Shown: in pieces, positions 22,241 to 34,000 of the stretch | How positions within the stretch are numbered: the stretch's first letter is position 1 | Layout: each line of letters begins with the position of its first letter | Assembly (NCBI RefSeq): GCF_008831285.2 | Contig: NC_045150.1 | Span: forward strand, 11,134,868-11,198,867 | Length of the DNA: 64,000 nt | Direction of reading: 5' to 3' | Origin: Nymphaea colorata | Taxonomy: Eukaryota; Streptophyta; Magnoliopsida; Nymphaeales; Nymphaeaceae | Position numbers and translations under genes: made by a program | The notes under the pieces: model-generated | Seen by the model: the letters and a program-made list of their open reading frames with translations, nothing else | Databases searched by the model: none | What the model was told of the DNA's origin: nothing

Positions 22241-23452
22241 CTAGGACAGAAGGATAGATGGGCGAACTTCATCCCACCATTTTACATATTCGGGACCCAT
22301 TCCTGGACCAAGGACAAGATACAAGTGAGCAAATGATTCCCAACGTTGCTGGGCATAGGTGTATATCCCGGACCACTCTTCAGTGTCTAGTTCACACTCC
22401 ACAATGGCTCCTTCCGACTCAATTGGATATGCCTTCCTCTGACGCAGTGAGAATTGCCTGAGGCAACGCTCCGGATGATATTCAATTATGAAAAACGGTC
22501 CCAATAGAAGACTTCCTCTGACTGGGTTGTAAGTGTATCTTGACTTGATGACCTCTCGATCAAAGAAGTCCCAAATGATGGTGGAGTCATCAACTTCCTC
22601 CATCTTTCTGCGGTAGTGCTCCATACTAGATAACTGACCGTCTGTGTTTTGAAAATGACATGATTGTGGCCCCACATGTTTGTAGAACCATGCTTGCAGT
22701 GCAAAGACACATCCTTCTATCGAGTCTGCATCTCCAATTGAAAATTTGGCCAACCCTCTGTAAAGGAATGCCAAGGCTGCCATTGCTATGGAAATGTGAC
22801 GGACTTGGACATGCCCCCATTTTCTGAAGAGGCGAGCTATGCGGAAATCCATTATGTGTTCTTCATTATTGAAGAAGATAAGACCCACGGTACAAGTCAC
22901 TATGGAGTTTTTGTACTTGTCTGCAACAGTTCTAGATAGTGACGCAGGGTTGACAAATTGGGAGTATGTTTCACCAAGCTCTTGTAGTTGAAGATATTGA
23001 TGTCCATCTTTCTCTAGAAAATGCCAACTCCTTTTCCCTGTGAGTTTACGAATCACTTCTAGAGTTTTGACTTGACCTTGGTTTACAAGGAACTGGTCTT
23101 CAATTGGACCTCTTGGGTCACCTTTTGGTTCTGGCAAACCCATAATGTTGGAGAACTCATCAAGAGTGATTGTCATTTCACCCCATGGAAACCAGAATGT
23201 GTTGGTCCTTGGGTTCCATCTTTCAGCAATTGCATGGATTAGATTGCCATTGATAGGCTGTATGGCAAGACTGACTGCTTCTTCAAGACCGCAATCCTCT
23301 AAGTGATCCGGGAACATACACCGAAAAGTTGGGTACCATGAAAGATACCACTGAGGTAGGTAGACTCCACTTGGGATGATGCGAAGTCCGGATCGGCCTT
23401 GACATGACCCGAATAGGATGTGGTCATATGGGAAGATACTTTCTGAGTCCAT
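22241..23452 (-). CDS. Plant mobile domain (PMD) protein within the retrotransposon, 403 aa
   Basis: Placed between the PBS and gag and ending 183 bp before the gag start, this intact frame encodes a PMD (aminotransferase-like) protein. Visible signatures are AERWNPRTNTFWFPWGEMTI, then TLDEFSNIMGLPEP (about residues 75-110), a conserved tryptophan/arginine pattern in the middle, and ERCLRQFSLRQ near the end, as in the MAIN/MAIL1 family and its transposon-borne relatives. Host PMD proteins act in the nucleus in gene silencing and genome stability; what the element-borne copy does is not known to me. No catalytic or DNA-binding motif could be identified. Being intact in a young element suggests it is maintained, or at least was until recently. 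Gene capture by the retrotransposon is the inferred origin. Confidence 0.88.
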   Translation of the reverse strand: MDSESIFPYDHILFGSCQGRSGLRIIPSGVYLPQWYLSWYPTFRCMFPDHLEDCGLEEAVSLAIQPINGNLIHAIAERWNPRTNTFWFPWGEMTITLDEFSNIMGLPEPKGDPRGPIEDQFLVNQGQVKTLEVIRKLTGKRSWHFLEKDGHQYLQLQELGETYSQFVNPASLSRTVADKYKNSIVTCTVGLIFFNNEEHIMDFRIARLFRKWGHVQVRHISIAMAALAFLYRGLAKFSIGDADSIEGCVFALQAWFYKHVGPQSCHFQNTDGQLSSMEHYRRKMEEVDDSTIIWDFFDREVIKSRYTYNPVRGSLLLGPFFIIEYHPERCLRQFSLRQRKAYPIESEGAIVECELDTEEWSGIYTYAQQRWESFAHLYLVLGPGMGPEYVKWWDEVRPSILLS

Positions 23453-24200
23453 CTAGACAAGAGAAGGTATTAGACTTTGACATGAATTGACCCAATAGAG
23501 ACTCGAGAAGAGTTTTGACATTGGGTTTGGACATGGACTTAGGGGCAAAGTAAAACATCACATGCGTCCAAACAAGCAGTTAATGAAAAATTGATAATGC
23601 AATTCCTAGGACTCTTGCCTATATGCATTATTTTGAAAATTGGTCTTGGAACCTATGGAAAATAAATGGGTAAATGATTATTTATTTATCGTACTAGCAT
23701 TGACTCCTCCAAGGGTTTTCTAGATTTGGGCTCTCCATTTCTCCTTGTTCACCCATCGATATACCGGGACTATTGTCCGTTTCGGTACTAATGGGGGGAC
23801 TTCTCAGTCCAATTGGGTGGTCCAGTTGTAAGGCTATATCTTGGACTAATGTCCTAGAAATAGCCCGGCAACATGATGACCGGGATATGATATAGGTAAG
23901 GATTTGTTTTTCAAAATTCATGAGAAGATGCAAAATAGATGGCTCTATTGCATACATTCCTAAGAGATAGATTTGAAATTTTGAGAGCATACATGGGCTG
24001 CATACAATCCTTAAATTGAGGAGGGGTAGGATAAATTGAAATGAATGAGGTTCATGAAATCTCCTCAATGTACACTACATGATGTCGGTATGCATTTTTG
24101 TGAGTTTAATTTTTTTTTTTTTTTTTGTGCAATTGATGTCCGACATTGGTGAAAATAACTCATATATGATCCAAATAAGTCTTTAGACAAACAATGACGG
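23453..24200 (-). other. Leader between PBS and PMD ORF
   Basis: About 750 bp of untranslated leader. A 124-codon frame at 23694-24068 has no recognisable domain and is not called. Confidence 0.6.
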
Positions 24201-24218
24201 GTCCCACCGGGTGTGCCA
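24201..24218 (-). other. Primer-binding site
   Basis: Two bases after the sense end of the 5' LTR the minus strand reads TGGCACACCCGGTGGGAC, complementary to a tRNA 3' end with CCA. I cannot name the tRNA with certainty. Confidence 0.75.
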
Positions 24219-24220
24219 TC

Positions 24221-27200
24221 TGTTCGCACCCCACTCCCTTTTCAAGAAGGTCGAAATGCGAGTCAGCAAAATTCTTTTAAAATTGGGGTTTTGAGAAAAT
24301 TTTCAAGAGAAAGGGATCCGCTCGTCGGTACGAGGTCCAACCGTTCCTGCCGCCTTTAACAGGGGTAATTAGACCAAGGACTAAAGATCATTTGGATCAT
24401 ATACGAGTTATTGATGTAAGTCCTATATGCTTATGCATTGAGGTTTTGGATTCAAGAACCGAAATTCATTTTTTTGAATAAATGAATTTGAATATTGGGG
24501 GTTTTCAAGTTGGTTTAAAATCCTTTGTTTTGGTGTTATTTGAAACACATAATTCTTGAGGATTTTTGAAGATTTGGAATTGAGTTCTTTGTTGTGAACT
24601 CTAGATGATGATGATCATCTTATGATAAAAATTGATTTTGAACTCTTCTTTTGTCAAATCATGTGATTTGTAGAATTCATTCTTTTGAAAGAACATAGGT
24701 TCCAAATTGTTAGAAAACATGTTGTTTTTCAAATGCACTTTGGCCAAAAGATTATGAATGCATTGCTTGTGTTTTCTTTTGAAGTTAAGTGAAGTTTACA
24801 AATTCTCATTGCAATATGACTTGGTCACTTTTTGCAACTTAAATTTGAATCACTTAATTTCTTGAGAATGTGCATGTGGTGCCATTGATTTTGAGTGAAA
24901 GTGAATGCATGAAACGAGAATGGAAACTATATGGAACATTCATTCTTCTCTCTCTCATAATCCATCAAGATTCATTCATATGAAACATACATTCTTCACT
25001 CCCTCATAATCTCTCAAAGTCCGTATTGCACGTCATACAATCTATACATGAAGATTGATTAAAATGTAGGACTTTCTCTATATGTGCTCATTATATGATT
25101 AAGCACATGAATTAGAGATGTAGTCCATAAGCTTGAGGCTTGACATAAAATTATCAAAATGATGAAAATATATAAATGATGTCAAGTTCAATCTTTGAAA
25201 CGGATGGGAGACATGGATGACGTCCACTTTTGTCTCAAAATAGCTAAAAAAATCAGACCTTGTGTTGATTTAAATAGCTGAAAATTGTGGACATTGATTC
25301 CAATAAGGACTTGTTTCTTAGATAGAAACAATGAGTTTTTCAAATCTATTCAAATTCCAGATTTCGTAGTAATGAAATCATCAACTCCTTTGGATGATTC
25401 TAGGATGGTTGGTATTTCAAATACGTAAATTTTGATATTCTTAAACCAATTCCTATAAAACATGGTCTGATTTCAACAACATACATACATCTTACGTATG
25501 GGTTTGCTGAAATTAGGTAAAAATGAAATGAAAGTAATTTATAATCTTGCACTAGAAAAATCAATAAAAATGGCCAATTTCCTTAAAGACCGGTTTGGAA
25601 ACATGTTCCAACCTGATTTTAAGGGAGGAATGTAATTTTTGACAAGAAATCGGATGCATATATGTACATATATAACAATGTATACATATACGTACCTTAC
25701 TTTTCAAAATGAAATTTTATCAAGGGACCGCATGACTCATGAATCATGATGATTCATGGCTGGGTTCTTTTATGTAGGAAGATTGAGAACTTGTTTCAAA
25801 TCTTCCCTACTACCCTTGATTAATTAAATTGAAAGACATGAATCAAAATGACTGTGAATAAGAAAGAAAATAAAACAATACTCAAGCTTATTCGTCCATC
25901 ATTTCGCCATGCAAGGGTGGATCACATTCATAAAAACGTATCCATCCCTTATAGGCATTTTCATCATACATGATGTAGCAAAATCACTTTCTCACCGTGG
26001 GATTCTCTCATGGTAGGGAGTTCAAAATGGTATTAAGTTGGTTCCTTTGAAAGGGACGTGGCCTTGGGGCCCATTTCGAAATTTGATACTTGGGTTCATA
26101 TTTAAGAAAAACCGACATATGCATGCATTATGCATTAACATGTACATTGAAGCGTAGGTTTCCCTTAGCTGGACATCATTCCCAGCCGTAAGCAAATGAA
26201 AATAAACCCTCCCACGAATTGTTGGAATTAAAATAAATCAACAATAAGCTAAAGTAGAAGAGAAGTGAGTTAAGATCACCTACCTTGCGGTCGGTCTTGA
26301 TGTTTGTCTTTCGTCTTCACTTGTTTTCTAACCCAAGCAATCCTAAGCAAGAATCCAACCGTGGATTCAAGCTTAGCAAAGCTAGAATAAGAAATAGCTT
26401 GCTTGCTGGAATTTGGAGTGGTAAAGAGGGCTTCTCACCACGAAAATCCTAAGTAAGGGTTCACTTAAGCACCCTAACTTAGCAAAATCAATGGGGAGAA
26501 TAGAAGAAAGTGAAGAAGAGAATGGGAGAAAAAGGGGAAGGGGGCTTGGACGAACCTCTTCTCTCTTCCTTGGCTTCTCCCTCCTAGCTCCTTGGCTGCA
26601 GCAATTTGATAGAATGCTCCAAAATTTTGTCCCCCTCCTTAGTGGCCAAGGGGAGGTTTATATAGAGGAGGAGGTGGGTTCAACCACCTTCTTAACTCAC
26701 CTTGGGAACTTACTTAAGACCTTGGGGACTTGTAAAATGAGTTAAATAGACTTTAAAGGCTCTAATTGACCATTTCTCAGCCCATTTCCACGAGCTAGGT
26801 GGGCTGGGCTAGGTTTGGTCAACTTGGGTTCAGACCTAGGTGACCATTTTGACCAAAATTTTGGACGAAAATGCCCTTACACAGGGTTTTGCCCTTATTT
26901 TATACTATTTATTTTTTTTTTGTTTGAAATCGAGCTTATAAGGTTAAAACCTAGTTACTAAGCTCCAAATGCCATTGAATTATGATAATTAAATTTAAAT
27001 TTTAATAAAATTTAAAAATTTTATCAAATTTGGTTCGAAAAGGGTATTTTCGTCCAAAACTTGATTGAAAATGGATTTCAACTGAATCAAACTTTCACTT
27101 GAGAAATTCAATTTAAATTTGGTATTTGATTCAAGCATTTGACAAATTCAAATGTTTATTTGCCTTTCATAAACCATTTTAGGCTTTTTAATCTTAAGTT

Positions 27201-28049
27201 GACCGCAGAAGGGCAAAATTGTCCAAATTGATCAATTTCGACCAATTGACCAAAGTCAAAGCTCATTTGCAAGTAGTTTGACTTTATTTGAGGTAATTTG
27301 ATAAATTTGGGTCAAGAAAGCTCTTAATTGAGCTAAATTGTACTTTGACTGAGTTTAGTCAAAGTGGGTTTGGTTCGGTCAAAGTCTATTTTCGTCCATT
27401 AATTGGATCATGAGACAGACTTACGTTTTGACTATGTTGAGCCCATTGTGACCGAACCTAGCTGGAATTGGCACCACATTTGAGTGCACCCGGGTCAAAC
27501 CTACTTGGATTAAGTAGGTTAGGTGAGTTTGACCAGTCTAGTAATTGCTTCCTTGGAAATGATTTTTTTCTTTAAGGAGGATCTGGTTAAAGAAGAGAGA
27601 GAGACATAAATGTCTCTCTTTTCCTAGGTTTCTCCTTTATTTCTTCTTGAAAATGACTTTTCTTCAATTAATTTGAGAGAAAATATTTATTTATTATTTT
27701 TTTTTTGACATGGAGGGGGGCATGGCCCCTGGGGAGGGCTCTTGACCACACGGGCTAGGTGGGGCCCACACGTGGGTCCCACGTAGCATTTTAGACTGAA
27801 TTAGATCCAATTCTTGGATCTAAGTCAAAATTTGCATTTTGCAATTGGATTTGGATTTCAAATGACATTTGCAATTGAATTTGGACTCGTAATCCTGCAT
27901 TGGGATTCGTGTATCGGGTTAAATTCACGATTTGAATCTAATTGTTCTTTAGATTCGAAATTGGCTTTGAAATTGCAAATTTTCACAATTCTTTTGTGAA
28001 ATTTTCACATTGCTTCAATTTTGATGTGGAAAAATTTGGGGTGTTAACA
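24221..28049 (-). repeat. 5' LTR, 3829 bp
   Basis: This is the upstream LTR of the minus-strand Tat element. It contains the TATA box CTATATAAA at about 26655-26667 and the identical plus-strand 84-codon frame at 26491-26745. See the 3' LTR for the differences. Confidence 0.95.
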
Positions 28050-28054
28050 GGCAT
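28050..28054. repeat. Target-site duplication GGCAT (right)
   Basis: Exact partner of 11045-11049. Confidence 0.95.
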
Positions 28055-30200
28055 GTTTTTTGACCTGAAGTATGAATTAGTCCACATTTTGCACACTAAA
28101 TAAACATGTATAAACATTTAATGGGGAAACCTTTTTCAACGAATAGAAGACTTTTTTTTTTTGTTTTGGTCATTGTCTAAATAAAGAGTGGAAAGAAACC
28201 AAAAAGCTTCTTGTCTTTGTCTTTTTCTTTTCTTTTCTAGCTTCATACGATAGGCAATTATCAAACCTCTTCAAATGTTAATTCAGACTTTTGATATGTG
28301 ATTCTTTATGTGCATATACATTTTATTTCACCAATTTAATTTATATAAGTGAAATGAGTTGCGTTTTTTTCGTTTTTCATTTTTCGTTTTTTAAATATGT
28401 TTTTAATTTTTAAATGGCATTTCATTTTCTCGCTTTTTTTTTTGCATTTTTTCGAAAATAATGCACTTTTTGTATACACACACAAAAGGATACAGTGGCA
28501 TCATCAATATCTTAGGTGAGAAAACATCCATTCCATCAGTAGGAGTTGGTGTCTAGTCATAGTACTAAGTTAAATCTTGATTTATGTTTTCCAATCACTA
28601 GGCTGTTCTTATCAGCTGAACATTTTGAATCAGCCTTTGTGCACATATAACCAAACTGCTTATATGTGAGACTTTGTTCACAAATATTCGTCAGCTTTAA
28701 TACCGGGCGATTTTGAACATTTTAAGTGGGCATTAAACATGTCTAAACCTCAAAAATGGATTTGCAGGCTTAATGGCCAATCAATACTCATTTCAAACCC
28801 ATTTCTTTTTCAAAGTAATTCAAAATTATTTGAAATTCAAAGGAACTCAAATTTTGAGTTTTGGCTCCAAAACTCTCTATAAAAGCCTCCATCTACCTTC
28901 ATCTTGGGCAATGAGCTAGCCCTTGGAGAAGCTCTAGTGCATTCTCACTTGAGGACTTAGAGTTTTTAGCTCTTCATCCATTTCCTTCTTCTACTTTCCA
29001 TCTCATCTCACTTGAGGACTTAGAGTTTTTAGCTCTCTTCATCCATTTCCTTCTTCTACTTTCCATCTCATTCTTCTTCTTCATCTCCAACTAGGAGCAA
29101 GTCATCAAACTACAACTCTTCAGAGGAGCCAACCATGGAGGAACCTCTCGTGCTTCCTCACTTCAAATTTTTGATTTTCCTCAGCTGTCTCTTTCCATTT
29201 TTCTATTCTTCTCCAACTTTGGGAGCAAGCTTTATCAAGTTCCAATTCTTCAAAGGAGCACAAAGTGATGTCTTGGTGGTTCATCATCTTGGAGCTTCAT
29301 CTTAGGCAACTCCAAGATCATTCAAAACAAAAGGCTCATTTCCAATATCATTCATATTCGAGGTATGTATTTTTCCTCTCACTTTCATCTATTTCCTCTT
29401 TTCCTCTTGTCACCTCCCCATGACCGTGCAAGAAAGCTCAAATGATTTCTTATCCGGAATCGAGAGCTATATCTTGAGTGCATCAGGAGTATGAGCAAGG
29501 TGGAATAAATCTCATTCCTTCATTTATCTCAAAAATATGATTGCTATATTGTCTTCATTCCTCGTATATGTTTGAGATGATGCTCAAGCATGGTATTCTA
29601 ATCTTTCCTTAATCAATGTGAAAATGAATGGTGAAAATGAGTGTTTGGGGTTGAGATTTATTCATTCTTGTGTTGATTTTTGAGGTTGAGACTTATCCAA
29701 CCCAAGAAAGCTCTTCACGAATTTGTTCATGTTAAAGTGCTACTTCATGTCATTTTCACGCTTAGTTTATTAATCACCCGATTAGGAACCCAAATCAGTA
29801 CTTCGTCATTCCCCATTTCATGTAGTTTTTATTTTCTTCCATACCCAATGGTGGGAGAAATCAATTTTCTTGTAATAGTTGTGTTTTATTCACACACAAA
29901 ATATTTAGAATCATATTTTCTAAAAGATTTTTAAAACCAAATACTCTCTCTAATGCGGTCTTGGGAGTTAACTTAGGTTCTTGCATGAGCCCAAGTTCCC
30001 CTCCGGCCTACATCAAAAATTAAGGTCGGCTATTTTTAATTCATTTCTTTTATTGGATTAATAGGTGCATGGTTGGCACCTCCAAGTTTCATAAATGGGG
30101 TCAATTTTGTCTCAATCATGAGAGGTGCCTTTCCCTTCAGTCAATTTCAATCGTTGGTGCCTTTTAAGTACTTTGTTAAAATGTGGACAAAATAATGTGA
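28055..30200 (+). other. LTR-like promoter region, no gene
   Basis: A TATAAAAG box at 28878-28885 is followed by a transcript-like CT-rich stretch and a roughly 62-bp tandem duplication ('cacttgaggacttagagttt...' near 28948 and 29010). The setting next to a decayed Tat copy suggests part of an LTR from another retrotransposon in plus orientation, but I found no LTR ends. The 84-codon frame at 29680-29934 has no domain. Confidence 0.35.
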
Positions 30201-33200
30201 AAAGAGCCAAACTTGGAAGTTTAAGTGGCCAGTCGTCATTTGGTGTGGCTTCATTCAAGTCTCTGAAATCAATGCAGAGTTGAATTTTGTCATTTTTCTT
30301 TGAGACAACCATGATGTTTGCCAACTATTCGGATAATAATTTGTTCGGATGAACCTTGCCTTTAGTAGGTCTTCTAGGCCTTAATTAACTTGCCCCTCAA
30401 GACGAGGGTCTAGTTTCCTCATTTTTTGTTTGATTGGCTTGCATTCTATCTTCAATGGCAATCAATACTCGACAAATTTTATATCGAGTTCTAGCATGTC
30501 TTCATAAGTCCATGCAAAGGCTTTTCGATGATTTTTGATAAAGTCTATCAACTTTTCTCTTTCTTCTGCTGAGAGACTTGTTTCGATTTGCAAAGTCTTT
30601 GGGTTGTCTTTTGTGGCAATGTTAATTTCCTCAATTGGGTCATCAGTCAAAGGTAACGACTGATCTTGTTTTTCCATTTGGATGAACTCTAAACACTCTG
30701 CCTCCATGAGTTCTAGATTTACCTCCTTGAAGGCTTTTGACGTTTGACCCTCTGGTGCCATCTTAAAGATTGTGAAGAATTAAGATGAAAATTGAAGTAT
30801 GAAAGCAAATTGCATATGTCATTGCACATTGGAAAGTGTCATAAAATAAAAACACTTAGTCTATTAGAGTAGAATGACGATAAAATGACAAAATGATGAC
30901 TATATGTCAAAATGATAATGGACTTGTTGAAGCAATGATTGATTAACATTCACCTATGGTGCCACTTTTGACAAAAGGCACTGACTTAAAATCTTCCTTG
31001 GCATCCACTTTTTGTAATTCTGGCATCCTTGGGCTTGAGTGCCTTGCCGCCTTTCAATGTAATTGATTCGAAGATTCCATTTTCATGTTTTTTAGGGGTG
31101 AACACGAGCCAGGTCGAGCTGGAGTTCAATAAGCTCGAGCTGAAGAATAGCTCGAAGAAAGAAGCTAGAGCTCGACTCGGCAATTACGTGTTGAACTCGA
31201 GCTCGACTCGATTAAGGCTTCACAAACTCGTTTAAATAGAATATATTCATCATTACTTGTTAAGCTCGAGCTCGACTCGATTAAGACTCGACAAACTCGT
31301 AAACTGTTTGAAATATCGACTTGATTAAGGCTCGACAAACTCGATTAATGCTCGAGTTCGACTCGAGAGTTACATGTTTAGCTCGAACTCAAGTCAATTC
31401 GTGAACTCAAGCTCGACTCGTTAAGCAAATGACTCGGCTCGAACTCGTTCACGAGTCGAGCTTTAACTAGCCGAGCTCGAGTAGCTCGACTTGTTGTTCA
31501 CTCCAAATATTTGCAAAGGCTAGTGAATGGCCGGTAGCTATGGCGCATGAGCAGGTCCAATCCTTTCTTATTTTGAGAGAAATTTTTGAACAATGGATGA
31601 CTTTTGTAATTTATGTGGACAAATTTTGGCTTAGAACCCTTTACCACCCACATTTGCTTCTTTGGCTTTCGAATTTGCTGAAACCTCGAGATAGTTTTTC
31701 TTCTTTGCAGACTCGAATACTTGGTACTCAATTGTCATATGTTGGTAAGAGAATCATTTGTGCACAAGAAGTTTTTGCATGTACTCTACATAGATTGTGA
31801 CAGTATTCTTGTTGTGATATGCTGAGGATAGACCAGCCATCAAGAACTGACTAGAAGGATTTCCTTTCATCTCTCATGGATGCCCATTTGGCATACTAAT
31901 GCAATGTGGAAGAACTGCATTTGCAGCATGGATTCATGGTCTGTCAAGCAACAAGTTAAAAGAGGGTTCTATATCTACAACGTGAAATAAAAATCGATGA
32001 TGTGTCTCAGAGATATTTAGATCGAGACATACACAAATTATTCAAGGTTGTCCCAGTCTGTCATATCCATGAATGAAAATTGATGAAGGGGTATAGTCAG
32101 CATGCCTTATGCCCAATGTAGGAGCCATCTGTTGTGGACAAATGTTCAGGCTAGCTCCTCCATCAATTAAGACATGAGAAACTCTGACACTCATTGTTTC
32201 AACCACAATGTGCAACACATCATTATGCAACATGCCCCCGTTTGGTAGATCTTCATCACAAAATGTGATTGGACCATTTTCGTATAGTTCAAAAGCCAAT
32301 TCGTCTCCCCAATTAGGGCTAAATTTTTTCCTTTTGATTTGGGGTGGGAGGCTAATTCCCTAAAGATGACTTCCAATGGTTTTGGAACCCATTTCTGCGA
32401 CCTTGATCAACCTTTGTTTGAATATTTTGTTTGCCTGGTCTGGCTTGTTCATTGATGGATCCTTTGTCATGACAAGAAAGCACTCAAAGAAATCCAGGAA
32501 TGCTTTTACCCTTTTGTTTGTAACCTTGACTTGATAACCTTTTGAAAATCTGATCATTGTAGATGTTCCTTTTCCATGCCTATGAAAAGGGTTGTGAGGA
32601 CGTCTAGCTGTTCACTGACTCCCTTAATTATTTCTTTGTCAACTGCATCTTGTATAATATTTTGAGCACAAGGAAATCCTCTGTATCATGCCCTGGGGCA
32701 CGATGAAATTTACAAAATTGCTCTTTGTTTTCCCCCATCACTGGTGGAGGATTGGAAACTTTTGGGAAAAATAGAGTGCCTCTTTCAACCAGCTCATGTA
32801 TGATTTTTTTCGTAATTATGCTCTAATGGGTAATTTTCTATCATGTCCCCACCCAGGATGCTTGTTCTTGGTGCCACTGCTGTTGCTGGCTTTGTTTGCT
32901 ACTCCTTTATTCTTATAGTAGTATGCCTTTTCCTTTTTGAAGGTAGCGGCACTGACTATAATATTTGTTGTAACATTCTACTCATGCTGTTTTTCTTAGC
33001 ATCTTCCTTGAATTTTACCAGGATGAAAAAAAGCTCCATTTTCAATTCCTGCTTCAATGCATTCTACTTTCAATGAGATCGATGAAAGATTTGATTGGAA
33101 CATTAGAAATGAAGCTCCTTAATGGTTGCGTCAAATTGTTGGTGATCAGCCCCAATGCCATGGACAGGGAAATTGAGATTGAGTCTCTCATCTTGTTGCA

Positions 33201-33900
33201 AGAAGACCTCCATCTTTGAATAAAATTTCTAACCTTTTCACCTGGCCTCTATTTCAGATAACACAATGTGGTGATTATTGGTGATGTTTCGACATTCTGA
33301 ATGAATCTTTCAATGAAAAGGTTGATCATTCTGCCAAATTTTTCATTTCCACTGGATTAATGTGCCTCTCGTACCATTGTGTGCAATTCTCTGTAAGCTC
33401 CTTGGAAGCATAAAAAAGGAGCTCTATGATTGTGGTGAAATTTGTAACATTTTGTGAAAAACATGGCCAAGTGCGCCTTCGGGTCTCAATGACCGTCAAA
33501 TTTGGTTAATTTCTTAGGCAAGTTCTTGATATGCTTGCCATTTTCAAAGCTTTCATAAAAGTTTTCACAGGTAAAATTTCTTTTATTATTGCCTTTGAGT
33601 TGAATTGAATTCAACTTTTTTTTCAACTTTCCTAGATCTTTGCTTTTCAGGATTCTCCATTCTTTTTTTTTTTTGGGAGCTTTGGTTCTTCCTCATTACT
33701 TGATTCTGTAGTAGCGCCTTCAGAAGAATTTGTAGTTGCTCGAAGAAGATTTCTTTGTCTTCTTCTCTTTTTTTTGACCTTCTCAGCCTGAGCTTGATCT
33801 TCATTGAACATGATATTTGTAGAATCCCTTGTATTCTTCATACTCTAGATCATTTGCTTCTCTCCTAGGAATTGTAGTTAAGGAGGATTCTTCTTCCTTG
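30200..33900 (-). pseudogene. Decayed Tat relative: partial pol and gag-protease
   Basis: Reading minus: gag N-terminal (KKRMENPEKQ-like basic part, about 33590-33840), gag core with many frame breaks (32.6-33.5 kb), zinc-knuckle region (~32.7 kb), protease with VLIDGGASLNICPQQMA (~32.15 kb), G-patch-like segment split by an insertion at 31093-31506, then the start of pol (SKAFKEVNLELMEAECLEF at ~30.7 kb, CIDFRDLNEATPNDDWP at ~30.25 kb). Homology to the intact element stops near 30205, just past the first RT motifs. The 5' part is lost in the N gap. Multiple indels and stops mark it as much older than its neighbour. They are clearly the same family, so the young element may have landed beside a relative by chance. 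Confidence 0.85.
31093..31506. mobile_element. hAT-like nonautonomous element, 414 bp, inside the decayed Tat gag
   Basis: The ends TAGGGGTGAACA and (inverted) TTGGAGTGAACA enclose a GC-richer interior made of repeated GAGCTCGA / CTCGACTCG blocks. The intact Tat copy has ATGTTTGC at this point; here the flanks read ATGTTTTT (left) and ATATTTGC (right), a decayed 8-bp target duplication. This supports a hAT insertion. A partial relative occurs at about 35055-35141 (starting TAGGGCTGAACATG on the minus strand). Confidence 0.65.
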
Positions 33901-34000
33901 NNNNNNNNNNNNNNNNNNNNNNNNNNNNNNNNNNNNNNNNNNNNNNNNNNNNNNNNNNNNNNNNNNNNNNNNNNNNNNNNNNNNNNNNNNNNNNNNNNNN
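33901..34000. other. Assembly gap (100 N)
   Basis: One hundred consecutive N, a conventional scaffold gap of unknown true size. It removes the 5' part of the decayed Tat copy. Confidence 0.99.

Larger units (their letters stand above)
11050..28049 (-). mobile_element. Complete Tat-type Ty3/gypsy LTR retrotransposon, 17.0 kb
   Basis: The element spans exactly 17,000 bp with a perfect 5-bp target duplication. In sense (minus) order it holds a 5' LTR, PBS, leader, plant-mobile-domain ORF, gag, protease, RT, RNase H, second RNase H, integrase, 3' noncoding region, PPT and 3' LTR. The DGGA protease, G-patch-like segment, extra RNase H between the RT-linked RNase H and integrase, long LTRs and lack of a chromodomain place it in the Tat lineage. 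Its LTRs are almost identical, so insertion was recent. A one-base gag frame break and a gag/pol gap leave its autonomy uncertain. Confidence 0.93.

Noticed and set aside
23694-24068. 124-codon frame in the Tat leader
   Set aside because: No domain and located in the leader between PBS and PMD ORF. Length alone does not support it.
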